Below, one piece after another: positions 1-5,467 of a stretch of DNA of 6,858 bases. Origin of the DNA: Eubacterium sp. (GTDB lineage: Bacteria > Bacillota > Clostridia > Peptostreptococcales > Anaerovoracaceae); NCBI GenBank assembly GCA_017419895.1, contig JAFOKI010000179.1:1-6858 (forward strand), read 5' to 3'. Position numbers and translations under genes: made by a program. The first letter of the stretch is position 1, and the number at the start of each line of letters is the position of its first letter. Under the pieces are notes generated by a model, which was given only the letters and a program-made list of their open reading frames with translations, was not told where the DNA came from and ran no database searches.

Positions 1-129
1 ATGGAATATGCGGGATGCGGCTGCTTGCCGGGAAGAGATGTTTTCTTCACAATGGAATCACTCGATCATCCACTCGAAAGGAAGCAAATCATCGAAATGC
101 TGAATTTGGCAGGCTTGATACGATATTGA
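1..129 (+). CDS. 3' end of an unidentified protein-coding gene (partial, runs off left edge)
   Basis: Frame 1 is open from the first base to a TGA at 127-129 and gives at least 42 residues. The visible tail contains a Cys-rich GCGCLPGRD segment (residues 6-14) followed by a probable amphipathic helix (ERKQIIEMLNLAGLI) and ends in Arg-Tyr. The first codon happens to be ATG, but there is no room to see a ribosome binding site, so I treat it as the C-terminal end of a longer protein. The stop lies 21 bases before the hairpin at 151-173, as expected at the end of a gene that converges on the minus-strand operon. I do not recognise the family. The two closely spaced cysteines could bind a metal or be structural, but nothing here decides that. 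The competing frame starting at base 15 runs through the hairpin and looks like a shadow. Confidence 0.5.
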   Translation: MEYAGCGCLPGRDVFFTMESLDHPLERKQIIEMLNLAGLIRY

Positions 130-150
130 TTACAAAGACATCAAAAGCAA

Positions 151-173
151 AAGCGCGCCGGAGAGGCGCGCTT
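151..173 (-). terminator. Intrinsic terminator, probably bidirectional, between convergent genes
   Basis: A perfect 9-bp inverted repeat (AAGCGCGCC at 151-159, GGCGCGCTT at 165-173) has a 5-base loop. Read on the minus strand, the stem runs into TTTTGCTTTTGA, a good U-rich tail, so it should stop transcripts coming from the acetyltransferase/BIG2 side. On the plus strand the tail is only CTTGTCATGTTTC, which is weaker, but it may still help to end the gene that stops at base 129. Confidence 0.8.
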
Positions 174-181
174 GTCATGTT

Positions 182-553
182 TCACTTGACCGTAACTGTT
201 ATAACTGCGAATACTCCGTTCTGCGCATAGGCGTAGACTTTGCATTTGCCTTTCTTCAGACCCTTGATCACACCCTTCTTGGTGACAGAAGCGACAGCTG
301 GGTTCGAAGACACGTACATTATCACACGGTGTTTCTTGACCTTCAGTTTTTTGGATTGCGGGACCGTCTTGGCAGCAAGCTTGAAAGTCTTCTTGACCTT
401 AACGGTCACCTTGTTCTTTTTGGCTTTTGTCGTTACTTTCTTGCTGTTGCCGACCTTTCCACCTGCTGTAGCGACGTGGACAGTTTTAGATGTCGAGACC
501 ACCTTATTTTTCGCGTTAAGAGCTACCATCAGGAACTTGTAGTATTTGCCCTT
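182..553 (-). pseudogene. C-terminal remnant of a BIG2 (Ig-like) surface protein
   Basis: The minus frame encodes about 123 residues between two stops. It starts KGKYYKFL directly after the acetyltransferase stop and ends in VTVK. Residues 1-28 resemble the linker strand found before BIG2 domains in clostridial surface proteins (a KYYKFL start, then STSKTVHVAT). Residues about 50-123 form one BIG2 domain, with the KTFKL start, the SSNPAVASV core, KGVIKGLKKGKC and the VTVTVK end. Full-length members are long secreted or wall proteins with a signal peptide and repeated domains. Here there is no signal peptide, no upstream portion and no convincing ribosome binding site before the only useful ATG (527-529); an AAGGG lies about 17 bases away. 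I read this as the decayed 3' end of a larger gene. A small expressed protein of 115 residues starting at 529 is the alternative. It shares its frame with the acetyltransferase, separated by a single TAA. Confidence 0.7.
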
Positions 554-1114
554 TTACTGATCTATGAATTTCTTAATCGCGGCAGGTACGCCGGCAACTA
601 TGCAGTTGTCCGGGATATTCTTTGTTACCAGACTGCCTGCGGCGACGACCACACCGTTTCCGATCCTGACACCCGGCATCACAGTGACGTTACCGGCAAG
701 CCAGCAATTATCGCCGATCCATATCGGGATAGCTTTTTCATAACCTTTATTTCTGAGAGCGTATTTCAGCGGGTGCTCCGCGGTATAAAACGTACAATTC
801 GGTCCGATGAACGTATTTTCGCCCACCCCGATCGTAGCGCTGTCTTTGAAGTAGCAGCTGTGATTAACAAACACTCCCTTCCCGAAGTGTGTATTGAATC
901 CATAGTCAAAACCGATCGGAGCCATTATGTCGAAACCCTCCGGAAGCTCACCAAGAAGCTCGGTCATAACTTCTTTTCGTTCCTCGCTTTCCGGCTCGGC
1001 ATGATTGAATTTGTAACAAAGCCTGACTGCCCTTTTTCTAAGTTCCTGGAGTTCTTCATCATGCGCATAGTTATACCATTCGCCTGTACTCATTTTTTCG
1101 CGCTCAGTGATCAT
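554..1114 (-). CDS. Sugar O-acetyltransferase, LacA/Maa (maltose/galactoside acetyltransferase) type
   Basis: This 186-residue protein has the usual length and layout of the maltose/galactoside acetyltransferase family, which moves acetyl from acetyl-CoA to a sugar hydroxyl in the cytoplasm. Residues 1-55 are the N-terminal helical cap (MITEREKMSTGEWYNYAHDEEL, matching the EKMxxGExY start of the family). Residues from about 62 to 178 are left-handed beta-helix hexapeptide repeats. The catalytic histidine is expected to be H114 in YTAEHPL, followed by IPIWIGDNCWLAG, MPGVRIGNG, AAGSLVTKNIP and the closing AGVPAAI. The start is supported by GAGGG at 1121-1125, six bases upstream. It follows the TPR gene by about 60 bases and is probably co-transcribed. 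The true acceptor sugar cannot be read from the sequence. The tail (IKKFIDQ) looks natural, but the next codon after the stop already belongs to a BIG2 remnant. Confidence 0.93.
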   Translation of the reverse strand: MITEREKMSTGEWYNYAHDEELQELRKRAVRLCYKFNHAEPESEERKEVMTELLGELPEGFDIMAPIGFDYGFNTHFGKGVFVNHSCYFKDSATIGVGENTFIGPNCTFYTAEHPLKYALRNKGYEKAIPIWIGDNCWLAGNVTVMPGVRIGNGVVVAAGSLVTKNIPDNCIVAGVPAAIKKFIDQ

Positions 1115-1120
1115 GTCATA

Positions 1121-1125
1121 CCCTC
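1121..1125 (-). promoter_or_regulatory. Ribosome binding site of the sugar O-acetyltransferase
   Basis: GAGGG on the minus strand lies six bases before the ATG at 1112-1114. It supports this start over the internal Met at residue 8. Confidence 0.6.
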
Positions 1126-1149
1126 ATTTCTGTCATTCTCAACTGTTCC

Positions 1150-1166
1150 ATGCCGCTGCGCGGCGT
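1150..1166 (-). other. GC-rich hairpin between the TPR and acetyltransferase genes
   Basis: GCCGC (1152-1156) and GCGGC (1160-1164) pair around a 3-base loop, extendable by one wobble and one A-T pair. On the minus strand no U-run follows, so it is not a standard terminator. It could be an RNA processing or stability element within the operon, or chance. Confidence 0.25.
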
Positions 1167-1175
1167 TGTTTATAC

Positions 1176-2219
1176 TCACGAAACGGACGTGCCGCTCATT
1201 TTTCTCTTTTCTTCTCTGTCAAGCTCTATATTGCGGGTCGCGATAGCGATCTTCTTTCGGTACTTTTCCTCTTTTTCAGTGTTTCCGAGGGCTTTGTAAA
1301 GATCGGCGAGAGCTCCCATGACTTCCCTGTTGCTCGGTGACAGAGCAATCGCCCTAAGGTAAGCAGATTCCGCTGCTTCCGCATCACCTGTTGACGTGTA
1401 AGCCATCCCAAGGTAATACCAAAGCGGCCACCACTTATTATACCTCTCATCGTCTTCATACATCGAAAGGATCTCGATGCCGGTCTCGAAACGTCCGGAG
1501 AGCACGCAGTTGTAACCCTCCTCTATTCTGCATGGATCCTTGAGACGCGCAACGATACCTTCTACTTCACGTCTGACCTTTGCGCGGGTCGGGCTGCCGT
1601 CGTCTTTATCGGAAAGTTTGAGGTATTCCCTGAAAGTCAGCATCGATTTGATATAAAGCCCGAGGTTAAGGTACGCGTATCCAAGATAGTAGTGTCCTAT
1701 CTCATGTCCCGGATCGACTACCGTAAGACGCTCAAACGCACGCATCGACTCAGCTTTAAACGTCCCGATGTAGTCCTCTCCTTCGGCTTTTTCGTAGGCG
1801 TCGTGACATACCCGTCCGTACAGGCAGAGCGCGTCCGGATCATCATTCTTAAGCACGAGCGCAGCGCGTGCGAACACACATGCCGTCTCAAAGTCTCCTG
1901 CCTCGGCACACTGTGCGGCTTCGCTCAGCAACGGCTTAACAAAGCCTCCGGCAAAACACCGCTCAATAAACGCCACGTACGAGTCCCTGTACCTGAACTC
2001 CGGATCACAGCCCAAAACAAAGGCCATATCCCTTGCGATCGTGATCGTGGATATAGTCATATCCTCGGTTACCGAACTCTTTCTGATCGGTACGGGCACA
2101 CCGGACAGTACATCTTCCAGTCCGTATCTTTCAAGAAAACCATCAGAAAGCTCGTCAAAAATGATATCGCCCAGTTTTGGAACAAGGTATTCTTTTATTC
2201 TGTCGTTTCCGTTTAACAT
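1176..2219 (-). CDS. TPR-repeat protein of unknown function
   Basis: This is a 347-residue soluble protein with no signal peptide or membrane segment. Residues 1-90 form an N-terminal region I do not recognise (RIKEYLVPKLGD, RYGLEDVLSG, TIARDMAFVLG). The rest is built from helical tetratricopeptide-like repeats, most clearly at about 97-130 (EAGDFETACVFARAALVL), 173-206 (HYYLGYAYLNLGLYIKSMLT), 264-297 (LWYYLGMAYTSTGDAEAAES, ending ALSPSN) and 298-331 (ALADLYKALGNTEKEEKYRK). TPR proteins are usually protein-binding scaffolds. The ATG lies only 6 bases after the radical SAM stop and lacks a close Shine-Dalgarno sequence; GAGG is about 15 bases upstream, inside the radical SAM gene. Translational coupling to that gene is therefore likely, and the TPR protein may bind it or its substrate (inference). 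The tail is charged and ends TSVS. Confidence 0.85.
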   Translation of the reverse strand: MLNGNDRIKEYLVPKLGDIIFDELSDGFLERYGLEDVLSGVPVPIRKSSVTEDMTISTITIARDMAFVLGCDPEFRYRDSYVAFIERCFAGGFVKPLLSEAAQCAEAGDFETACVFARAALVLKNDDPDALCLYGRVCHDAYEKAEGEDYIGTFKAESMRAFERLTVVDPGHEIGHYYLGYAYLNLGLYIKSMLTFREYLKLSDKDDGSPTRAKVRREVEGIVARLKDPCRIEEGYNCVLSGRFETGIEILSMYEDDERYNKWWPLWYYLGMAYTSTGDAEAAESAYLRAIALSPSNREVMGALADLYKALGNTEKEEKYRKKIAIATRNIELDREEKRKMSGTSVS

Positions 2220-2225
2220 ACCGCG

Positions 2226-3098
2226 TTAAAGCATCCTCATGAATTCTTTCTTCAGCATGCCTGTATTGTTCATCGCGTAATCGAGTTTTTCGATCATAGC
2301 GGCTTTGTCTTTCGGAAGATCACCGCGCAGCGTCACGTAGTTCGATGCATGATTGCTCCTGAAAACGCATTGCTTGGACGGATTCGCGTTCTCAAGTAAA
2401 AGCTTGGTTTCTTCAAGTACTTCGACAGGTGACAGCAGCTCCATTTTGCCTTCCCTGATTTCCTGAAGCATCGGCGCCCGCTCATCCAGTACGAGCGTCA
2501 GCAACGCCACATACGACGCGTTCATCTCCGTGATCATCGTCCCGCTGTCAACAGCGTGTTCGCGCCAGAGTTCTTTTCCGCCAAGTCCTGATATGAAAGT
2601 GACGGAAGCCATGATACCGTTGTCTTCTATCTTCTTTACCGCGCGTATTATCTCTTCACGTGTCGATCCTTTATTTACGCGTTTCAGCACCTCGTCATTA
2701 CCGGATTCCGCGCCTATATAGATCATCTCGACACCGTGATCCCTGAGTTCCTGAAGCTCCTCATCCGTCTTGTGGAGAACGTCTATCGCGTTTCCATAGA
2801 TATTAACGCGTTTTGTCTCCGGGAACAGTTCTTCTATCTTGTTCAGTATGACCATGAGCTTCCTGTTCGAAAGACAAAGCGCGTCCCCATCGCAAAGGAA
2901 CATTCTCTCGACATACCTGTACATCCTTCGCGCGTTCTCAAGGTCCTCGATAACCTCATTAACGTTGCGCACGCGGAACTTTTTATCCTTGAACATCGAG
3001 CAGAACGTACAGCTGTTGTGCGTGCATCCGATTGTAACCTGGACGAGCAGACTGTATGCCTCGCTCGGTGGTCTGTATATATCGCCTTCGTATCTCAT
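2226..3098 (-). CDS. Radical SAM protein of the COG1032-like group, substrate unknown
   Basis: This 290-residue cytoplasmic enzyme has the radical SAM iron-sulfur motif C25-x4-C30-x2-C33 (IGCTHNSCTFC), slightly wider than the classical CX3CX2C. It is followed by other family-like segments: CDGDALCL (69-76), YGNAIDVL (101-108), IGAESGNDEVL (128-138, a SAM-contact strand), FISGLGG (168-174) and FRSNHASNY (246-254). The protein starts MRYEGDIYRPPSEAYSLLVQ, a beginning I associate with a widespread but functionally unassigned clostridial and deltaproteobacterial radical SAM family. There is no N-terminal B12-binding, TRAM or SPASM domain, so tRNA methylthiolation and SPASM-type peptide maturation are unlikely. 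GGGGAG at 3105-3110 lies six bases before the ATG. The gene leads the operon, downstream of the promoter at 3146-3174, with the TPR gene 6 bases behind it. Confidence 0.9.
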   Translation of the reverse strand: MRYEGDIYRPPSEAYSLLVQVTIGCTHNSCTFCSMFKDKKFRVRNVNEVIEDLENARRMYRYVERMFLCDGDALCLSNRKLMVILNKIEELFPETKRVNIYGNAIDVLHKTDEELQELRDHGVEMIYIGAESGNDEVLKRVNKGSTREEIIRAVKKIEDNGIMASVTFISGLGGKELWREHAVDSGTMITEMNASYVALLTLVLDERAPMLQEIREGKMELLSPVEVLEETKLLLENANPSKQCVFRSNHASNYVTLRGDLPKDKAAMIEKLDYAMNNTGMLKKEFMRML

Positions 3099-3104
3099 GC
3101 GTTT

Positions 3105-3110
3105 CTCCCC
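3105..3110 (-). promoter_or_regulatory. Ribosome binding site of the radical SAM gene
   Basis: GGGGAG on the minus strand is six bases from the ATG at 3096-3098, a strong match that fixes this start. Confidence 0.7.
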
Positions 3111-3139
3111 ATGGTCCCTTTCGCATTTTAACTCTTAGT

Positions 3140-3174
3140 ATTATAATTATACACTGAACTCACGTTTTTTACAA
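3140..3174 (-). promoter_or_regulatory. Sigma-A-type promoter for the radical SAM/TPR/acetyltransferase operon
   Basis: On the minus strand, TTGTAA (3174-3169) is separated by exactly 17 bases from TATAAT (3151-3146). A second TATAAT follows directly (3145-3140). The predicted transcription start is near 3139, giving a leader of about 40 bases before the ATG at 3098. The -35 matches TTGACA at 4 of 6 positions and the -10 is perfect. Confidence 0.7.
3142..3147 (+). promoter_or_regulatory. Possible -10 element for the GNAT gene, overlapping the divergent promoter
   Basis: The 10-base palindrome TATAATTATA (3142-3151) also offers a perfect TATAAT on the plus strand, about 70 bases before the GNAT ATG. 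No good -35 lies 16-18 bases upstream (TTTCGC at 3119-3124), so a plus-strand promoter here is weakly supported and might need an activator. Confidence 0.3.
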
Positions 3175-3204
3175 AGCACTAACATCGGATGCCCGTATCA
3201 AAGC

Positions 3205-3210
3205 AGGAGA
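3205..3210 (+). promoter_or_regulatory. Ribosome binding site that decides the GNAT start
   Basis: AGGAGA sits a few bases before the ATG at 3216-3218, at ideal spacing. The in-frame ATG at 3189 has no such site, so the shorter protein is preferred. Confidence 0.75.
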
Positions 3211-3215
3211 AGAAA

Positions 3216-3710
3216 ATGATACTCAGAAGAATCGAAGTTAACGATAGAGAAAGTATTGAACGCCTGTCAAAGGCGGCGTCCGCGATCATTAAAGACTATT
3301 ACGATCCCATAATCGGTCCGGAACAGAACGATTACATGATCGCGAGATCCTACACCGCTTCCGTGATCACAAAACATATCACGGAAGGACACAACTTCTA
3401 CGCTATGGAGGATAACGAAGATATTATCGGATTTATCGACATTTACCCGCGCGGCAACGCCCTGTATCTCAATAAGTTCTATATGCGAGAAGACTTCCGC
3501 GGCATGGGACTCGGGAGCGCGATGCTCGACTTTGTAAAAAAAGAAGCCCGCAGACTGGAGCTTCCTTCAATAGAACTGAACATGAACCGTTTCAATCCCA
3601 CAGCAGTCATTTACGAAAAACTCGGGTTCCGCAAAATACGGGAAGAAAAAATCGACATAGGCAGCGGATACTATATGGATGACTTCGTGTATTCGATGAC
3701 GCTCGACTGA
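3216..3710 (+). CDS. GNAT-family N-acetyltransferase
   Basis: This 164-residue cytoplasmic protein (starting MILRRIEVND) has a full GNAT fold: the N-terminal strand-helix (1-25), a central strand pair ending in YLNKFYM (84-90), and the acetyl-CoA pyrophosphate-binding loop R95-G-M-G-L-G100 (the R/QxxGxG/A signature). Helix SAMLDFVKKEARRL follows, then ELNMNRFNPTAVIYEKLGF (120-138), the typical final strand-helix with the conserved Asn and the Tyr often used as general acid. It should transfer acetyl from acetyl-CoA to an amine. The acceptor (a small molecule, an antibiotic or a protein N-terminus) cannot be read from the sequence. The start is moved 27 bases inside the longest frame because of the strong AGGAGA. 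It is the only complete plus-strand gene here and stops 3 bases before the end of convergent pepD. Confidence 0.9.
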   Translation: MILRRIEVNDRESIERLSKAASAIIKDYYDPIIGPEQNDYMIARSYTASVITKHITEGHNFYAMEDNEDIIGFIDIYPRGNALYLNKFYMREDFRGMGLGSAMLDFVKKEARRLELPSIELNMNRFNPTAVIYEKLGFRKIREEKIDIGSGYYMDDFVYSMTLD

Positions 3711-3713
3711 TAC

Positions 3714-5135
3714 TTACAGTTTCTCAAGCAATGCAATAAGAAACATATAAAATCGCTCCACGGATATGATACTGACCCGTTCTTCCGGCGAATGGAAACT
3801 ATGACAGTCCGGGCCGGTTGAGATCATATCGAGCCCTTCTATTCTTTCTGCGAATGTGCCGCATTCAAGTCCTGCATGAACCGCGATCTCTTTCATCTGT
3901 TCACCGAAGACTTCCCTGAATGTGCCCACAGCAAGAGTCCTAAGCTCCGACCCTGCCCCCGGTTCCCATGGCGCGTAGCCGTTGAAACAATGCATCTCCG
4001 CGCCTGTAATATCAGCGAGCATCTGAACTGACTGCACGATATATTCGACCGTTGACCTATAGGCTCCACGGACTTCCATTTCAGCTGTCATGCTGTCTTC
4101 ATCGGTTCTCAGAATACCGATATTATTCGAACTCTCGACAAGGCCTTCAAAACCGCCATTCATCTGAACGATCCCGTTTGGACAAAGCCTGATCACCGCT
4201 GCGAGTTTTTTGAAACTTTCCTCGGTAAGAGGAAATGACGCTTCAGCCGGCTCGTAAGTCAGTTCAAGATCCGGAGCAGCACTTGCGTACTCTTTTTTCA
4301 TTGAACTCTCTGCTTCGGAAACCGCATTCCTGACCGTCTCTTCATTCGCAAGTACAACGGCCTCTGCCTCACGAGGGATCGCAAGTCTGTTTGTTCCCCC
4401 GAGAACAGATACGGTGCGCAGTCCTGCTCGCTCAATCACTCTCAGAAGCAACGCAATCGCATTTCCTCTCCCACGGTGGATATCCCCACCGGAATGACCG
4501 CCTTTCAGACCGGACAGCCTGATCCGAAAAGCGCCGCATCCCTCAGGCATCTCACGTTCCCGCTCAAGCGGAAGCTTAAACTCGATCCCTGTGCCGCCGC
4601 AGCTCCCGACTATGAGTTCGTGCTCTACGGCATTATCGAGATTGATCATACGCCTGCTCCTGAGAAGACTGACATCCACGTTCTCCACTCCGGCGAACGT
4701 CGACTCTTCCTGAACGGTAAAGACGACTTCAAGCGAAGGATGCTTAAGCTCTCGGTCTTCCAGTATGGTCATCGCCGCGGCCACACCGATACCGTTGTCC
4801 GCACAGAGCGTGGTGCCGCACGCTGACATCAGCCAGTCACCTTCAGTTTTCAGCAGGATCGGATCCTTTGTAAAATCATGGCTGCTTGAATTGTTTTTCT
4901 CACAGACCATGTCGAGATGCGCCTGAAGCATCACGGGAGGATGCGTTTCAAAGCCCGCGGAAGCGGGCTTTGTTATGATAAGATTCGATATTTTATCCTG
5001 CGAGACAGAAAGCCCCAGGTTCTCAGCCCAGCCTTTTATATAGTCGCTGACAGCCTTCTCGTTACCGGAACCGCGTGGTATCCGGCTTATCATCTCGAAG
5101 TTGTGAAGCACAGGATTATCACTTATTGAATACAT
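3714..5135 (-). CDS. pepD: Aminoacyl-histidine dipeptidase (PepD, peptidase family M20C)
   Basis: This 473-residue cytosolic zinc dipeptidase cleaves Xaa-His dipeptides such as beta-Ala-His. The length matches the family (about 480). Counting from the chosen ATG, the expected metal ligands and catalytic residues are all present: H73 and D75 (LQAHLDMVCEKN), D113 (ADNGIG, bridging), E143 (general base) and E144 in QEES, D167 (NLDN) and H448 (FHSPEE near the C-terminus). The middle part (about 190-380) is the lid/dimerisation region, with the GLKGGHSGGDIHRGRGNA motif. The reading frame can be extended two codons to a TTG at 5139-5141. GAGG at 5143-5146 lies 7 bases from the ATG and only 1 from the TTG, so the ATG is chosen. 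The nearest upstream reading frame on the same strand is a truncated transporter remnant about 40 bases away, which hints that the gene was once paired with a peptide or amino-acid carrier. Confidence 0.95.
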   Translation of the reverse strand: MYSISDNPVLHNFEMISRIPRGSGNEKAVSDYIKGWAENLGLSVSQDKISNLIITKPASAGFETHPPVMLQAHLDMVCEKNNSSSHDFTKDPILLKTEGDWLMSACGTTLCADNGIGVAAAMTILEDRELKHPSLEVVFTVQEESTFAGVENVDVSLLRSRRMINLDNAVEHELIVGSCGGTGIEFKLPLEREREMPEGCGAFRIRLSGLKGGHSGGDIHRGRGNAIALLLRVIERAGLRTVSVLGGTNRLAIPREAEAVVLANEETVRNAVSEAESSMKKEYASAAPDLELTYEPAEASFPLTEESFKKLAAVIRLCPNGIVQMNGGFEGLVESSNNIGILRTDEDSMTAEMEVRGAYRSTVEYIVQSVQMLADITGAEMHCFNGYAPWEPGAGSELRTLAVGTFREVFGEQMKEIAVHAGLECGTFAERIEGLDMISTGPDCHSFHSPEERVSIISVERFYMFLIALLEKL

Positions 5136-5142
5136 AGACAAA

Positions 5143-5146
5143 CCTC
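5143..5146 (-). promoter_or_regulatory. Ribosome binding site that decides the pepD start
   Basis: GAGG on the minus strand lies 7 bases before the ATG (5133-5135) and just one base before an in-frame TTG, so the ATG is the likely start. Confidence 0.6.
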
Positions 5147-5159
5147 AAATCAAGTTTTC

Positions 5160-5169
5160 TGACCGGTCA
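5160..5169. other. 10-base palindrome upstream of pepD
   Basis: TGACCGGTCA is a perfect palindrome in the short gap between the transporter remnant and pepD, about 25 bases before the pepD ATG. It could be a small operator half-site pair or a leader hairpin. No second copy was noticed in the window, so this is weak. Confidence 0.2.
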
Positions 5170-5433
5170 CGTGTTTAGTGATACCCGATCGCGGACGCTG
5201 CTACTAAAAGCACACATGCCAGCACGGCCCAGATAAGCCAGAGCTTCCACATGAACTTGAACCATTTCCCATACGGAACGTGGCAGATAGCGAGCGCTGC
5301 CATTATCTCCCCACTCGTCGGGGCTATAACGTTCGTAAAAGCGTCCCCGTATTGGAACGCAAGGACTGCAGTCTGTCTGGTAACCCCCAGCACGTCCGAC
5401 AGCGGAGCCATGAACGGCATAGTTGATAATAAG

Positions 5434-5462
5434 ATTTTATACCGTTTGAAAGAAGAATTCAA
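5434..5462 (-). promoter_or_regulatory. Possible promoter at the amrS/transporter-remnant junction
   Basis: On the minus strand, TTGAAT (5462-5457) and TAAAAT (5439-5434) are spaced by 17 bases. Each differs from consensus by one or two bases. If active, transcription would start near 5427, cross the transporter remnant and reach pepD. It would give pepD its own promoter independent of the amrA-amrS transcript. Confidence 0.35.
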
Positions 5463-5465
5463 CGG
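5442..5465. repeat. Imperfect inverted repeat just after amrS
   Basis: CCGTTTGAA (5442-5450) pairs with TTCAACGG (5458-5465) with one bulged base and a 7-base loop. On the minus strand it follows the amrS stop by two bases, but the tail is TATAAAATC rather than a U-run. It could be a damaged terminator or an operator overlapping the putative -35 at 5457-5462. Confidence 0.35.
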
Positions 5466-5467
5466 CC

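Noticed and set aside
554..556. Programmed stop-codon read-through producing an acetyltransferase-BIG2 fusion
   Set aside because: The context (CAG TAA AAG) matches no known read-through signal, there is no downstream stimulatory structure that I can see, and a cytoplasmic enzyme with an Ig-like surface domain makes little sense without a signal peptide.
329..1246. Long plus-strand open frame (305 residues) antisense to the acetyltransferase and BIG2 remnant
   Set aside because: The opposite strand encodes a clear, full-length acetyltransferase with catalytic motifs. The plus frame has no recognisable domain and no ribosome binding site, and it crosses unrelated genes.
1692..2216. Plus-strand open frame of 174 residues antisense to the TPR gene
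   Set aside because: It has no motif and no start signal, and the minus-strand TPR pattern explains the region.
3189..3215. N-terminal extension of the GNAT gene from the ATG at 3189
   Set aside because: There is no ribosome binding site at 3189, whereas AGGAGA sits correctly before the ATG at 3216 and the GNAT fold begins there.
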